A DNA stretch of 64,000 nt from Mycobacterium noviomagense (GTDB taxonomy: Bacteria; Actinomycetota; Actinomycetes; Mycobacteriales; Mycobacteriaceae): positions 930,001-994,000 of the forward strand of contig NZ_AP022583.1 of assembly GCF_010731635.1 (NCBI RefSeq), written 5' to 3'. Positions within the stretch are counted from its first letter, which is position 1. Every line of letters begins with the position of its first letter. The notes under the pieces are model-generated. The model was given only the letters and a program-made list of their open reading frames with translations. It was not told the DNA's origin and did not search any database. Below, piece by piece: positions 27,572-38,677 of this stretch. The translations under genes were made by a program, and so were the position numbers.

Positions 27572-28584
27572 CGGTTTGGCTCCGCACCGTGACCGGCGGG
27601 CACCCGTTCGGCATCGAGCGGCGGACCGGGCGGGGTTCCGTCGCCAAAGGGCTTGCCGCCCAATGCTTCCCGACTATGCGGCGTCAACCAGTTGGCCAGG
27701 TCTGGGCCCTTCGGCACGATGCGGGTGGGGTTGATGTCGCTGTGCACGATGTAGTAGTGCTGCTTGATCTGGACGAAGTCGACGGTGTCACCGAAGCCCG
27801 GAGTCTGGAATAGGTCACGCACGTAAGCCCACAGCACCGGCATCTCGGAAAGCTTCTGGCGATTGCACTTGAAGTGCCCGTGATAGACAGCGTCGAAGCG
27901 GGCCAGCGTGGTGAACAGCCGCACATCGGCTTCGGTGATGGTGTCGCCCACCAGATATCGCTGACCGGACAGGTGCTCACTGACCCAATCCAGGGCGGTG
28001 AACAGCCGGTCGTAGGCCGCCTCGTAAGCCTGTTGCGAGCCGGCGAAACCGCACCGGTACACCCCGTTGTTGATCTCGGTGTAGACCCGCTTGTTGACCT
28101 CGTCGATTTGCGCCCGCAGCGGCTCGGGATACAGCTGCGGCGCGCCTTCGCGGTGATACGCGGTCCACTCGGTGGAGAAATCCAGCGTGATTTGCGCGAA
28201 ATCGTTGGTGACGACGGCGCCGGTCGGAATATCGACGATCGCCGGAACGGTGATGCCCTTCGAATAGTCGGGGAAGCGTTTGAGGTAGGCATCCCGCAGT
28301 CGCGGGATCTTCAGCACCGGGTCGACGCCGCCAGGGTCCAGATCGAAAGTCCAACTGCGCTCGTCATGGGTGGGACCGCAAAACCCAATCGAGAGAACGG
28401 GTTCGAGCCCGAGTAGTCGTCGCACGATGATCGCGCGGTTGGCCCACGGGCAGGCCCGGGCAACGATTAGCCGATATCGACCGGGCTCGACGGGATATCC
28501 GTCACGTCCGTCAGCCGTGATGCGCGTGTTGATGTAGTTGGTGTCGCGGGTGAACTCGCCCGCTTCAGCGACATAGGAACTCAT
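27568..28584 (-). CDS. Xi-class GST / glutathionyl-hydroquinone-reductase-like protein
   Basis: 338-residue protein of the YqjG/ECM4 type. The thioredoxin-like domain has the catalytic motif ARACPWANRA with Cys45, and the C-terminal all-helical domain shows YEAAYDRLFTALDWVSEHL and the N-capping motif TEADVRLFTTLARFD. Glutathione family members reduce glutathionyl-hydroquinones. Mycobacteria make mycothiol instead of glutathione, so the natural thiol is probably mycothiol (inference). ATG 28584 is preferred over 28608. It starts 24 bases after the fadE10 stop, so it probably shares the fadE10 transcript. Confidence 0.88.
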   Translation of the reverse strand: MSSYVAEAGEFTRDTNYINTRITADGRDGYPVEPGRYRLIVARACPWANRAIIVRRLLGLEPVLSIGFCGPTHDERSWTFDLDPGGVDPVLKIPRLRDAYLKRFPDYSKGITVPAIVDIPTGAVVTNDFAQITLDFSTEWTAYHREGAPQLYPEPLRAQIDEVNKRVYTEINNGVYRCGFAGSQQAYEAAYDRLFTALDWVSEHLSGQRYLVGDTITEADVRLFTTLARFDAVYHGHFKCNRQKLSEMPVLWAYVRDLFQTPGFGDTVDFVQIKQHYYIVHSDINPTRIVPKGPDLANWLTPHSREALGGKPFGDGTPPGPPLDAERVPAGHGAEPNR

Positions 28585-28608
28585 GCCTTTCAGCATGCCC
28601 CTCGGCAA

Positions 28609-30546
28609 TCAGGATTCCGATACCGTCAAAAACCGCCGAGCCACATTCTCTTCGGTGGACGGACCGGGTTCCCAGGCAGCGATCCACGGCCCGGTGCCCT
28701 CCGACTGGTCGAGTATCCCGTCCTCCAGCCACGTGTAGCGGCCTTCCAGCACAGCATCGGCCAGCGCAGCGTCAGTGCTGTCGGTGTTGGACCACAACGC
28801 GTCGAACAACGCCTCAGCCCGCAGGGTTGCCTGCTGGCAGAACGCATCCGCCAGTGCGTACGCCTGTTCGCCGCGCGCCGAATCAGCGGCACGCTCGGCC
28901 TCTGCCCTGACGCATGCGGCCGACATCGCGAACAGCTCTGCGCCGATGTCGACGATGCGCCCGAGGAAGCCTTGCTTTTGCTCCAAGGCGGCTTGCCAGC
29001 GCGCCATGCCGTAGAAGGTGTTGCGGGCCAGCTTGCGAGCTGAGCGCTCGACATACCGCAGATGTGTAGCCAGGCTGCGGAACTCGCGATAGCTGGTAGG
29101 CAGTTGTCCTTCGCCGAAAACCAGCTGCGGCAACCACTTTGCGTAGAACCCACTCGCGCCGGCTGCCGCCTTGGCCTTCTGCCGTAAGTCGGCTTTGGGG
29201 TTTGCGAGATCTCCGGCGGCAGTCAGGTGAGCGTCGACCGCTTCCCGCGCGATGAGCAGCCGCATGATCTCGCTGGATCCCTCGAAGATGCGGTTGATCC
29301 GCAGATCGCGCAGTATCTGCTCCACCGCTACCGCGCGTTCCCCGCGAGCGGCCAGCGACTCCGCGGTCTCATAGCCGCGACCACCGCGGATCTGCACCAG
29401 CTCGTCGGCGATCACGCAAGCCATCTCGCTGGACCACAATTTGGCGAGCGCCGCTTCGATCCGAATGTCGTTGCGACCCTCGTCGGCCATCTGACCGGAT
29501 AGGTCGAGCACCGCTTCGAGCGCGTAGCACGTCGCGGCGATGAACGAGATCTTGCTGGCGACCGCCTCATGCTTGCCGACCGGCTTGCCCCACTGCACCC
29601 GTTCGCCCGACCATTCGCGAGCGATTTTGAGCAACCACTTGACCGCCCCGGTCGCCGTCGCGGGGATGGACAACCGGCCGGCGTTGAGTGTGGTCAGCGC
29701 GATCTTGAGACCGTCGCCCTCGCGGCCGATCAGGTTTTCCCGAGGGACGCGGACTTTATGCAGCCTCGTCACGCCGTTTTCGATGCCGCGCAAGCCCATA
29801 AACTTATTGCGCCGCTCAACGGTGATGCCGGGGGCATCGGCCTCGACGATAAAGGCGCTGATGCCGCCTCGGTGCCCTTCGCTCTTCGGCACCCGAGCCA
29901 TCACCACCAGCAGATCCGCGACCACACCGTTGGTCGTCCACAACTTCACGCCCTCGAGTTCGTACGCCTGTCCGTCTTCGATCGGGGTCGCGGTCGAGGC
30001 CAGCCGCGCCGGATCCGAGCCCACATCCGGTTCGGTGAGCAGGAAGGCCGAAATCGCGCCGGCGGCGCATCGCGGCAAGAACTTGCGCTTCTGTTCTTCG
30101 GTCCCGGCAAGCTTGAGCGGTTCTGGCACCCCGATCGACTGATGCGCGGACAACAGCGCGCCCAGACTGGGATGGACGGTGGTCACCATCATCAGTGCCC
30201 GGTTGTAGGCGACTTGCGACATGTTCAACCCGCCGTACTCCGACGGTATCTTCATGCCGAAACAGCCCAGTTCGGTAAAGCCTTTCACGTATTCGTCGGG
30301 AATCTGCGCATCACGTTCGATGACGCTGCCGTCAACGGTTTGCAGGAATTCACGCAGTTTGCCCAGGAACTCTTCGGTACGAGCCGCCTCCTCGTCGGAT
30401 GGCCGGGGGAAGGGGTGGATGAGCTCCAAGGGGAAGCGGCCGAGGAACAGCTCTTTGGCGAACGACGGTTTGTCCCAACCTGTTTCGCGGGATTCCTCGG
30501 CTACGGCTCTCGCCTGCTCCTCGGTGACCTGCGCTTGCTGTGTCAT
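28609..30546 (-). CDS. fadE10: Acyl-CoA dehydrogenase FadE10
   Basis: 645-residue long acyl-CoA dehydrogenase of the ACAD9/VLCAD type, near the 650 I recall for FadE10. It oxidises an acyl-CoA to the 2-enoyl-CoA with FAD. Landmarks are FLLTEPDVGSDPARL (FAD/substrate loop), LWTTNGVVADLLVVMARV, QIRGGRGYETAESL and INRIFEGSSEIMRLL. The extra 200 C-terminal residues are helical, as in VLCAD. ATG 30546 has AAGGGGG upstream. Two tandem 22-base repeats with a palindromic core lie 18 bases before the start. Downstream it is linked to the GST-like gene. Confidence 0.93.
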   Translation of the reverse strand: MTQQAQVTEEQARAVAEESRETGWDKPSFAKELFLGRFPLELIHPFPRPSDEEAARTEEFLGKLREFLQTVDGSVIERDAQIPDEYVKGFTELGCFGMKIPSEYGGLNMSQVAYNRALMMVTTVHPSLGALLSAHQSIGVPEPLKLAGTEEQKRKFLPRCAAGAISAFLLTEPDVGSDPARLASTATPIEDGQAYELEGVKLWTTNGVVADLLVVMARVPKSEGHRGGISAFIVEADAPGITVERRNKFMGLRGIENGVTRLHKVRVPRENLIGREGDGLKIALTTLNAGRLSIPATATGAVKWLLKIAREWSGERVQWGKPVGKHEAVASKISFIAATCYALEAVLDLSGQMADEGRNDIRIEAALAKLWSSEMACVIADELVQIRGGRGYETAESLAARGERAVAVEQILRDLRINRIFEGSSEIMRLLIAREAVDAHLTAAGDLANPKADLRQKAKAAAGASGFYAKWLPQLVFGEGQLPTSYREFRSLATHLRYVERSARKLARNTFYGMARWQAALEQKQGFLGRIVDIGAELFAMSAACVRAEAERAADSARGEQAYALADAFCQQATLRAEALFDALWSNTDSTDAALADAVLEGRYTWLEDGILDQSEGTGPWIAAWEPGPSTEENVARRFLTVSES

Positions 30547-30563
30547 CGGGCACCCCCTTGCTT

Positions 30564-30607
30564 GTTACTCCAGAGTAGCTCGCAAGTTACTTCAGAGTAG
30601 CTCGCAA
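30564..30607. promoter_or_regulatory. Two tandem 22-bp operator-like repeats before fadE10
   Basis: Units 30564-30585 and 30586-30607 are identical except for one base and abut without spacer. In fadE10 sense each unit holds the palindromic core TACTCTGGAGTA (perfect in the copy nearest the gene, TACTCTGAAGTA in the other). Two in-phase sites two helical turns apart next to a start codon suggest cooperative repressor binding. I cannot name the regulator. Confidence 0.6.
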
Positions 30608-30643
30608 TGGAGGCGCAATCGTGAAGCTCGCTGCAAAGAGCCG

Positions 30644-31051
30644 CTAGGCGTCCAGTTCGCGCGCGACCGCCTTGACCACCTCGGAGACCCGACGGGCCGT
30701 CTTGCGGTCCGGGTAGCGGCCCTTGCGCAGCTCGGGCTGGATAGCGCTCTCCAGCAAGGTGATCATGTCCTCGACCATGCCGTGCAGTTCATCCGGGCTG
30801 TGTTTGTGTTCGGCCGGGGTCTCGCGGCGCGCTCGAGCCAAGCTCGGCGGCGGGTCGATCAGCTTGAGGCTCAACGCCTGCGGGCCGCGGCGACCGGTGG
30901 CCACCCCGAACTCGACGCGCTGTCCGGCCTTGAGCCCTTCGACACCTTCGGGCAATGCCGAGGATCTGACGTACACGTCTTCGCCGTCCTCCTGCGACAA
31001 GAAGCCGAACCCTTTGGCGGCGTCATACCACTTCACCTTGCCAGTCGGCAC
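30644..31051 (-). CDS. cspB: Cold-shock-domain protein CspB
   Basis: 135 residues, the length of M. tuberculosis CspB. The cold-shock domain fills residues 1-65: [20 protein letters not shown] (RNP1 KGFGFL) and [10 protein letters not shown] in the RNP2 place, where the usual aromatic pair is partly changed. A C-terminal extension (about 80-135) has [19 protein letters not shown] and [18 protein letters not shown], conserved in mycobacteria and not part of classical CspA. GTG 31051 (MPTGKVKW) is chosen; GTG 31060 would add three residues. It binds single-stranded nucleic acid. Confidence 0.9.
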   Translation of the reverse strand: MPTGKVKWYDAAKGFGFLSQEDGEDVYVRSSALPEGVEGLKAGQRVEFGVATGRRGPQALSLKLIDPPPSLARARRETPAEHKHSPDELHGMVEDMITLLESAIQPELRKGRYPDRKTARRVSEVVKAVARELDA

Positions 31052-31208
31052 TGGTCTCACCTGCTTGTCTGACGGGTCACACTACGATGGGCTACACAAG
31101 GAAGCGTCCCGCCTGCGCAGGACGCGATTAATGGCTGATCCTACTCGGATGCCGGCCCGACGAGCACCCCTGTTTCCTCGGTAGGCTGGCACTACCGCTG
31201 GAGGAGAT

Positions 31209-31613
31209 ATGCGCCTGATCCTGAACGTCATCTGGTTGATTTTCGGCGGCCTGTGGCTGGCCGTCGGCTACTTGTTGGCTGCGCTGGTCTGCTTCCTGCT
31301 CATCATCACCATCCCGTTTGGTTTCGCGGCGCTGCGCATCGCCTCTTTCGCCCTTTGGCCGTTCGGGCGCACCATCGTCGAGAAGCCCGGTGCTGGAACC
31401 GGCGCGCTGATCGGCAATGTCATCTGGGTGGTGCTTTTCGGTCTGTGGCTCGCGATCGGGCATGTGGTGACCGCGATCGCGATGGCCACGACGATCATCG
31501 GAATTCCGTTGGCGCTGGCCAATCTCAAACTGATTCCGGTGTCGCTGGTGCCGCTGGGCAAGGAGATCGTCCCCGTCGACTCGACGACCCAGTCGGAGTG
31601 GGTGCCCACGTGA
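31209..31613 (+). CDS. YccF-family inner membrane protein (Rv0870c-like)
   Basis: 134 residues with two related halves, each a hairpin of hydrophobic helices with the motif NVIWLIFGGLWLAVGY in the first half and NVIWVVLFGLWLAIGH in the second, followed by LLIITIPFGFAALRIA and ATTIIGIPLALANLKL. This duplicated pattern defines YccF proteins. GGAGGAG precedes ATG 31209. The stop overlaps the moaA2 start (GTGA), so it heads the moaA2-moaD2 operon. Function unknown. Confidence 0.88.
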   Translation: MRLILNVIWLIFGGLWLAVGYLLAALVCFLLIITIPFGFAALRIASFALWPFGRTIVEKPGAGTGALIGNVIWVVLFGLWLAIGHVVTAIAMATTIIGIPLALANLKLIPVSLVPLGKEIVPVDSTTQSEWVPT

Positions 31614-32689
31614 CGGTGACCGCGCTGGGTCTGCCGACGCTGCGGCGCCGGGCGGACGACCCTGTCATGCGCGCCGATGTCCCCTCTGCCGGCCCGCTGC
31701 TGGACAGCTACGGCCGGATCGCCACCGATCTGCGGGTATCGCTGACCGACCGCTGCAATCTGCGCTGTACCTACTGCATGCCGGCCGAAGGGTTGGACTG
31801 GCTGCCCAGCGAGCACCTGCTGCGCCCGGACGAGTTGGCCCGACTGCTGCACATCGCGGTCACCCGGCTCGGCATCACCAGCGTGCGCTTCACCGGCGGC
31901 GAGCCGTTGTTGGCCCGGCACCTCGAAGAGGTGGTGGCCGCCTCAGCCAGCCTGCGGCCCCGGCCCGAGATCGCGCTGACCACCAATGGTCTCGGGTTGG
32001 GCCGGCGGGCAAGGGCGCTCGCTGAGGCGGGCCTGGACCGCGTCAACGTGTCGCTGGATACGGTCGACCGCGCCCACTTCGCCGCGATCGCCCGCCGCGA
32101 CCGGCTCCCGGACGTGCTGGCCGGCCTGGCCGCTGCCAAGGACGCCGGCCTGGAGCCCATCAAAGTGAACGCCGTCCTCGACCCGGTGACCGGTCGTGAG
32201 GACGTCGTGGATCTGTTGCGGTTCTGCCTCGAACACGGCTATCAGTTGCGGGTCATCGAGCAGATGCCGCTGGATGCCGGCCACCAATGGCGCCGTGGCG
32301 CCGCGCTCACTGCCGACGACGTGCTGGCCGCGCTGCGGCCGCATTTCCGCCTTCGGCCCGACCCGGCGCCACGCGGTTCGGCGCCCGCCGAGCTGTGGCT
32401 GGTCGAGGACGCCGATGGACGCGCCGGAAAGGTCGGCGTGATCGCCTCGGTGTCGCATGCGTTCTGCTCGGCGTGTGACCGCACGCGATTGACCGCGGAC
32501 GGCCAGATCCGCAGTTGCCTGTTCGCCACGGAGGAGACCGACCTTCGGGGCCTGCTGCGCACTGGCGCTGACGATGACGCGATCGAGGCGGCCTGGCGTG
32601 CCGCGATGTGGGGAAAGCCGGCCGGCCATGGCATCAACGACCCGCATTTCATCCAGCCCGACCGGCCGATGAGCGCGATCGGTGGCTGA
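31610..32689 (+). CDS. moaA2: GTP 3',8-cyclase MoaA2
   Basis: 359-residue radical-SAM enzyme for the first step of molybdopterin synthesis. The SAM cluster motif is DRCNLRCTYCMP (about 46-57). The glycine-rich FTGGEPLL follows, and the C-terminal cluster motif includes AFCSACDRTRL and RSCLF. The C-terminus GKPAGHGINDPHFIQPDRPM is as in MoaA, ending in the Gly-Gly tail needed by MoaC partner activity. GTG 31610 couples it to the YccF gene, giving the length of the orthologue (360). It overlaps moaD2 by 8 bases. Confidence 0.95.
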   Translation: MTVTALGLPTLRRRADDPVMRADVPSAGPLLDSYGRIATDLRVSLTDRCNLRCTYCMPAEGLDWLPSEHLLRPDELARLLHIAVTRLGITSVRFTGGEPLLARHLEEVVAASASLRPRPEIALTTNGLGLGRRARALAEAGLDRVNVSLDTVDRAHFAAIARRDRLPDVLAGLAAAKDAGLEPIKVNAVLDPVTGREDVVDLLRFCLEHGYQLRVIEQMPLDAGHQWRRGAALTADDVLAALRPHFRLRPDPAPRGSAPAELWLVEDADGRAGKVGVIASVSHAFCSACDRTRLTADGQIRSCLFATEETDLRGLLRTGADDDAIEAAWRAAMWGKPAGHGINDPHFIQPDRPMSAIGG

Positions 32690-32966
32690 ACCGATGGTCT
32701 ACGACGATCCCGGCGACGTCCGGGTCACTGTCCGCTACTTCGCGGCGGCGCGCGCGGCCGCCGGCGCCGAGTCGGAAACGGTCTGCGTGCGGCCGGGAGC
32801 CACCGTGGCCGAGCTGGTCGACGGCTTGGGAGCCAGGAATTCGCAGTTGGCGACGGTGCTGAGCCGCTGTTCCTACCTGTGCGACGGTATCGCCGTCCGG
32901 GACGTACAGACGGCCCTTCACTCCGGCGAGACGATCGATGTGCTGCCCCCATTCGCCGGCGGTTAA
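32682..32966 (+). CDS. moaD2: Molybdopterin synthase small subunit MoaD2
   Basis: 94-residue ubiquitin-fold sulphur carrier ending DVLPPFAGG; the C-terminal Gly-Gly is the residue thiocarboxylated before sulphur transfer in MoaE. VTVRYFAAARAAAGAESETV and GATVAELVDGL are the usual N-terminal elements. GTG 32682 overlaps moaA2; ATG 32694 is possible. Its partner moaE2 lies on the other strand beyond rpfA. Confidence 0.93.
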   Translation: MAEPMVYDDPGDVRVTVRYFAAARAAAGAESETVCVRPGATVAELVDGLGARNSQLATVLSRCSYLCDGIAVRDVQTALHSGETIDVLPPFAGG

Positions 32967-32969
32967 ACG

Positions 32970-32985
32970 TGTGATTTCACTCACA
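32970..32985. promoter_or_regulatory. CRP (Rv3676-type) binding site upstream of rpfA
   Basis: TGTGA-TTTCAC-TCACA matches the CRP consensus TGTGA-N6-TCACA exactly. It lies 3 bases after moaD2 and 415 bases before the rpfA start. M. tuberculosis CRP is known to control rpfA through such a site, so cAMP control of rpfA is probably kept here. The 240 bases between this site and the riboswitch hold the rpfA promoter, which I could not place exactly. Confidence 0.85.
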
Positions 32986-33186
32986 TAACGGTTCGATCAC
33001 GGCGCGGATACGGACTGATCTCGCCGCCTGCGACCTGCGTTAACGATCCGCTTTCCTGGCGTTTGTCCTAACTGCCGCAAGCGAAACGCCGCGCAAACGA
33101 AAACATGACGGAAGCGGCGTGACCCGATACCGTCTTCCGCGGGCTTGCCGAGGCATTACCGGGTGGCGGGCCCTCTCCGCCTATAG

Positions 33187-34593
<1,407 letters not shown>

Positions 34594-34596
34594 CGC

Positions 34597-35022
34597 TCAG
34601 GCCGAACCCACCCATTCGTCGGTGCCATCGGCGAAGAACTGGTGCTTCCACACCGGTAACCGCGCCTTGATGGTGTCGACGAGGTGAGCACAGGTCTCGA
34701 ACGCCGCGCGGCGATGGTCGGCGGCGACCGCGGCGACCAACGCCGCCTCACCGATCTGCAGCGCGCCGATCCGGTGACTGGCAGCGATCGCCCGCACCCC
34801 CCGCGACTGCTCGGCGATCTGACTCAGCACGTCGGACAGCACCTGACTGGCCGACGGGTGCGCCGAGTATTCCAGCCGCAGCACCTGTCGCCCGCCGTCG
34901 TGGTCGCGGATCATGCCGACGAAGCCGACCACTGCGCCAGCAGCCTGATGGCTCACCAGTTCTTCATGGTCGGCCAGCAGGATCGGCTCTTCGGTGAGCT
35001 CCGCTCGCAACACCAAGGTCAT
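34597..35022 (-). CDS. moaE2: Molybdopterin synthase large subunit MoaE2
   Basis: 141 residues, the length of the orthologue. [20 protein letters not shown] opens the MoaE core, [15 protein letters not shown] follows, and the catalytic region is [20 protein letters not shown] plus [18 protein letters not shown], with the conserved Lys pair. It converts precursor Z to molybdopterin with MoaD2. ATG 35022 overlaps the mog stop. The stop is 3 bases from the convergent rpfA stop. Confidence 0.94.
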   Translation of the reverse strand: MTLVLRAELTEEPILLADHEELVSHQAAGAVVGFVGMIRDHDGGRQVLRLEYSAHPSASQVLSDVLSQIAEQSRGVRAIAASHRIGALQIGEAALVAAVAADHRRAAFETCAHLVDTIKARLPVWKHQFFADGTDEWVGSA

Positions 35023-35504
35023 CGCGAATGGTCTTTTCCGGCGAGTTGGTCCAGCGCGTGGTCGAGCACATCGGCGAGTATCCCGAGCCCGTCGCGCACC
35101 CCGCCGGGCGAGCCGGGAAGGTTGACGATCAACGTCCGCCCGGCGACGCCACATAACCCCCGGGACAGCACCGACGTCGGCACCTTGGGCAGGCCCGAAC
35201 GGCGGATCGCATCGGCCAGCCCGGGAACCTCGTAGTCGAGCACCGACGCGGTCTGAGCCGGAGTGTCATCGCTCGGCGAGATACCGGTGCCGCCAGAGGT
35301 GATGATCAGATCGACACCCTCGCCGACGGCGTCGCGCAGCGCCTGACCCACCGGATCGCCGTCGGCAACCACCTGCGGCTGTACAGCCGAAAACCCATGC
35401 TGTTCAAGCCATTCGGCGATGATCGGCCCGCACCGGTCGTCGTACACGCCGGCAGATGCGCGGGTGGAAGCGATGATGACTCGCGCGGATCGGGCGCCCA
35501 TCAC
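35019..35504 (-). CDS. mog: Molybdopterin adenylyltransferase Mog
   Basis: 161-residue MogA-type protein. The molybdopterin-binding motif [17 protein letters not shown] is at about 70-86; [20 protein letters not shown] is the second conserved block. It adenylates molybdopterin before metal insertion. ATG 35504 or 35501 can start the protein. It overlaps both moaC2 and moaE2 by 4 bases, so the four-gene run from the small Rv0863-like gene to moaE2 is a tightly coupled operon. Confidence 0.93.
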   Translation of the reverse strand: MMGARSARVIIASTRASAGVYDDRCGPIIAEWLEQHGFSAVQPQVVADGDPVGQALRDAVGEGVDLIITSGGTGISPSDDTPAQTASVLDYEVPGLADAIRRSGLPKVPTSVLSRGLCGVAGRTLIVNLPGSPGGVRDGLGILADVLDHALDQLAGKDHSR

Positions 35505-35995
35505 CGCATCCAGCTGCCGCTGCGGCCGCCGTCCTTGCGAAGCACGCGGATGTCGTCGATGCGCGCGGCGGGGTCCACCGCTTTGATCATGTCGTAGAGG
35601 GTGAGCGCAGCAATGCTGACCGCGGTCAGCGCCTCCATCTCAACCCCGGTGCGGTCGGTGCTGCGAACGGTCGCGGTGATCTCGATGTCCGACTCGCCGA
35701 CGCTGAAATCGACGTCGACACTGGTGAGCGCGAGCTGATGGCACAACGGAATCAGGTCGCTGGTGCGCTTGGCGGCCAGGATGCCCGCCACCCGCGCGGT
35801 GGCCAGCGCGTCGCCCTTCGGCAGACCCCCGGAGGAAATCAAGGTCACCACTTCGGGCGACGTGCGCAACGCGCCGGCGGCGACAGCGGTGCGCTTGGTC
35901 GGCCCCTTTTCGGTGACATCGACCATGTGCGCCGCTCCCCGCTCGTCCAGGTGCGAAAGGCGGCCCGCGCCCGATGTTGCTGCCGTCCCGGACAA
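35501..35995 (-). CDS. moaC2: Cyclic pyranopterin monophosphate synthase MoaC2
   Basis: 164 residues. Family blocks are [74 protein letters not shown] and DMIKAVD, with the active-site Lys in GLPKGD. It converts the MoaA product to precursor Z. The apparent start is TTG 35995; a later in-frame start would cut into the conserved N-terminus. It is 13 bases downstream of the small Rv0863-like gene. Confidence 0.93.
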   Translation of the reverse strand: MSGTAATSGAGRLSHLDERGAAHMVDVTEKGPTKRTAVAAGALRTSPEVVTLISSGGLPKGDALATARVAGILAAKRTSDLIPLCHQLALTSVDVDFSVGESDIEITATVRSTDRTGVEMEALTAVSIAALTLYDMIKAVDPAARIDDIRVLRKDGGRSGSWMR

Positions 35996-36008
35996 CGTAG
36001 GTCTCCGG

Positions 36009-36209
36009 CTATCGGTTGACGACCGTGACCGGGTGGACGTAGGGCAGGTCGTCGGCAGGCAGCGGGAACACCACCTCGCCGTACGGTGACAACGCGCCCG
36101 TGCGGTCGGTCCGCAGTTCGCTCACCGCGTGGTCGTCGGGATTGGTCGTCGGCCAGCCGTTATCGACGTACCGGGTCTTCTGCGCTTTGTTCTCAGCGTT
36201 GTCTGCCAC
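36009..36209 (-). CDS. Small conserved mycobacterial protein (Rv0863-like)
   Basis: 66-residue hydrophilic protein, [20 protein letters not shown], then [20 protein letters not shown] and a hydrophobic end [20 protein letters not shown] 36209 is chosen because upstream in-frame sequence is Arg/Cys-rich and not conserved-looking. By place it matches Rv0863 (about 93 residues as I recall), the first gene of the moaC2-mog-moaE2 operon. No domain is recognised. Confidence 0.7.
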   Translation of the reverse strand: MADNAENKAQKTRYVDNGWPTTNPDDHAVSELRTDRTGALSPYGEVVFPLPADDLPYVHPVTVVNR

Positions 36210-36364
36210 GGGACCATTCTGACAGGTCTCGTCGGCGCAAGCGGCGCCACTCCTCGCTCGTAGCTGGCCGAGTGGCCACTTAATGCACGCAATCGGCAGG
36301 CGTGCCATAACTGGCCACTGGACGTCTGACCCGTCCACACTCGCCTCCTTTACGCTGGTCAGCA

Positions 36365-38647
36365 ATGACCCGACACACCCCGGACATCCCCCTGGGGTCC
36401 TGGCTGGCCGACCTGCCCGACGAGCGGCTGATCCGACTGTTGGAGTTGCGGCCAGATCTCGCACAGCCGCCGCCCGGCAGTATCGCAGCGCTGGCCGCGC
36501 GGGCTCAGGCCCGCCAGTCGATCAAGGCCGCGACAGACGAGCTCGACTTCCTGCGGCTGGCACTGATCGACGCGCTGCTGGTCCTGCACGCCGACGCCGA
36601 GCCGGTCCCAGTCGCCAAGCTGCTGGCGCTGTTCGGCGAGCGTGCGCCCGAAGCCGACGTGGTGGCCGCGTTGGAGGACCTCAAGGAGCGGGCCTTGGTG
36701 TGGGGCGACACGGAGGTCCGGGTAGCAGCCGAGGCCGGCAGCGGGCTGCCCTGGTACCCCGGCCAGGTGACCCTGGAGGACGAAACCCGCACTGGGGAGC
36801 AGATCACCGAACTCATCGACGGTCTCGACGACGCCGAGCTCGTCGTGCTGGAGAAGCTGCTGGAAGGCTCCCCGATGGGGCGCACCCGCGACGCCGCGCC
36901 CGGCGCCCCGGCGGATCGTCCGGTGCCGCGGCTACTGGCCAAGGGACTGCTGCGGCGTGTCGACGCCGAGACGGTGATCCTCCCCCGCCAGGTCGGGCAC
37001 CTGCTGCGCGGCGAAGACCCCGGACCGACGCAATTGCGCCCGCCCGATCCCGTGGTCACCACGACCACCCAAGCCGACGTCGACGCCGCCGCGGCCGGAG
37101 CCGTCATGGACCTGCTGCGCGAGCTCGACATGCTGCTCGAAACATTCGCCGCGGCACCGGTTCCCGAGCTGCGCAGCGGCGGACTCGGGGTCCGCGAAGT
37201 GAAGCGGCTGGCGAAGGTGACCGGCATCGACGACGCCCGGCTGGGCCTGATTCTGGAGGTGGCGGCGGCCGCCGGACTGATCGCCAGCGGCATTCCCACT
37301 CCGCTGCCCGACGACGGCGACGGACCGTACTGGGCGCCGACGGTGGCCGCCGACCGGTTCGCCGAAGCGTCCACCGCTGAGCGCTGGCATCTGCTGGCCC
37401 GCACCTGGCTGGAGCTGCCTACGCGTCCCGCGCTGATCGGCACCCGCGGGCCTGATGCGAAACCCTATGGCGCTCTGTCGGATTCGGTGTACTCGACCGC
37501 GGCCCCGCTGGACCGCTGGCTGATGTTGACCATGCTGGCCGAGCTGCCGCCCGGCGCCGGGGTCGACGAGGCCTCCGCCTCGGCAGCCTTGGTGTGGCGG
37601 CGGCCCCGGTGGGCCAAGCGGCTGCAACCCGGGCAGGTCGCAGACCTGCTCGATGAAGCGCACTTCCTCGGCTTGGTGGGACGCGGCGCGATCAGTACGC
37701 CGGGCCGCGCGCTGCTGGACCAGGAGACCGACGTCGTTGTGGCCGCGATGACGCGGGCGCTGCCGGAGCCGATCGACCACTTCTTGGTGCAGGCGGACCT
37801 GACAGTGGTGGCGCCCGGACCGCTGAAACGGCGTCTGGCCGAGGAATTGGGCGCGGTCGCGACGGTCGAGTCCGCCGGCGCGGCGATGGTCTACCGCGTC
37901 AGCGAGCAGTCGATCCGGCATGCCTTGGACATCGGAAAGACCGCCGACTGGCTGCACGCGCTTTTCGCGAAGCACTCCAAAACGCCAGTACCGCAAGGCC
38001 TTACCTACCTCATTGACGACGTAGCACGTCGGCACGGGCAGCTTCGGGTCGGAATGGCGACATCGTTTGTGCGCTGCGAGGATCCAGCGCTGCTGGCTCA
38101 GGCGGTGGCCACTCCCGCCGCCCAACAGCTGCAGCTGCGGGCGCTGGCGCCGACCGTGGCGGTGTCACAGGCGCCGATCTCCGAAGTGCTTGCGGTGTTG
38201 CGCGGCGCGGGCTTCGCGCCGGCCGCCGAGGATTCGTCGGGCACCATCGTCGACATCCGCGCCCGCGGCGCACGGGTGCCCACCCCCCAACACCGTCGCG
38301 CACTTCGCCCGATCCCCCGGCCGAGCCGTGAGACCGTGAGCGCCATCGTCTCGGTGCTGCGCAAAGTCACCGCCGCACCATTTGCCAATATCCGCGTCGA
38401 TGCGGCGACGGCCATGTCGCTGCTGCACGAGGCGGTGCGGGAAGGCACCACGGTCGTGATCAGCTACGTCGACGCCGCCGGGGTGGCCACCCAGCGGGTG
38501 GTGTCGCCGATCACCCTGCACGGCGGCCAGCTGGTGGCTTTTGATTCGGCCTCCGGGCGGCTGCGCGATTTCGCCGTGCACCGCATCACGTCCGTCGTGC
38601 GCGCCGGCGACGATGCAGAGCGCAGCGATGAGCAGGAGCGGCGCTGA
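36365..38647 (+). CDS. Helicase-associated domain protein (Rv0862c-like), XPB partner
   Basis: 760 residues (orthologue about 756). The N-terminal half is helical with wHTH-like regions ([36 protein letters not shown]). The middle ([40 protein letters not shown]) matches the helicase_C_3/XPB-Ssl2 N-terminal-like domain. The C-terminus, [20 protein letters not shown] and [13 protein letters not shown], resembles a WYL-type sensor. No helicase Walker motifs are present, so it is not itself an ATPase. It ends 30 bases before the XPB gene, and the pair is conserved in mycobacteria; a joint role in DNA repair or transcription is inferred. Confidence 0.87.
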   Translation: MTRHTPDIPLGSWLADLPDERLIRLLELRPDLAQPPPGSIAALAARAQARQSIKAATDELDFLRLALIDALLVLHADAEPVPVAKLLALFGERAPEADVVAALEDLKERALVWGDTEVRVAAEAGSGLPWYPGQVTLEDETRTGEQITELIDGLDDAELVVLEKLLEGSPMGRTRDAAPGAPADRPVPRLLAKGLLRRVDAETVILPRQVGHLLRGEDPGPTQLRPPDPVVTTTTQADVDAAAAGAVMDLLRELDMLLETFAAAPVPELRSGGLGVREVKRLAKVTGIDDARLGLILEVAAAAGLIASGIPTPLPDDGDGPYWAPTVAADRFAEASTAERWHLLARTWLELPTRPALIGTRGPDAKPYGALSDSVYSTAAPLDRWLMLTMLAELPPGAGVDEASASAALVWRRPRWAKRLQPGQVADLLDEAHFLGLVGRGAISTPGRALLDQETDVVVAAMTRALPEPIDHFLVQADLTVVAPGPLKRRLAEELGAVATVESAGAAMVYRVSEQSIRHALDIGKTADWLHALFAKHSKTPVPQGLTYLIDDVARRHGQLRVGMATSFVRCEDPALLAQAVATPAAQQLQLRALAPTVAVSQAPISEVLAVLRGAGFAPAAEDSSGTIVDIRARGARVPTPQHRRALRPIPRPSRETVSAIVSVLRKVTAAPFANIRVDAATAMSLLHEAVREGTTVVISYVDAAGVATQRVVSPITLHGGQLVAFDSASGRLRDFAVHRITSVVRAGDDAERSDEQERR

Positions 38648-38677
38648 CGTGTCGGCGGAGTCCGGATAATCGAATTC

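Noticed and set aside
36271..36318. AGTGGCCACT palindrome and a second TGGCCACT as a DNA-damage box for the XPB operon
   Set aside because: Neither the LexA box nor the RecA-NDp/PafBC promoter pattern is present; a 10-bp GC-rich palindrome alone is weak evidence.
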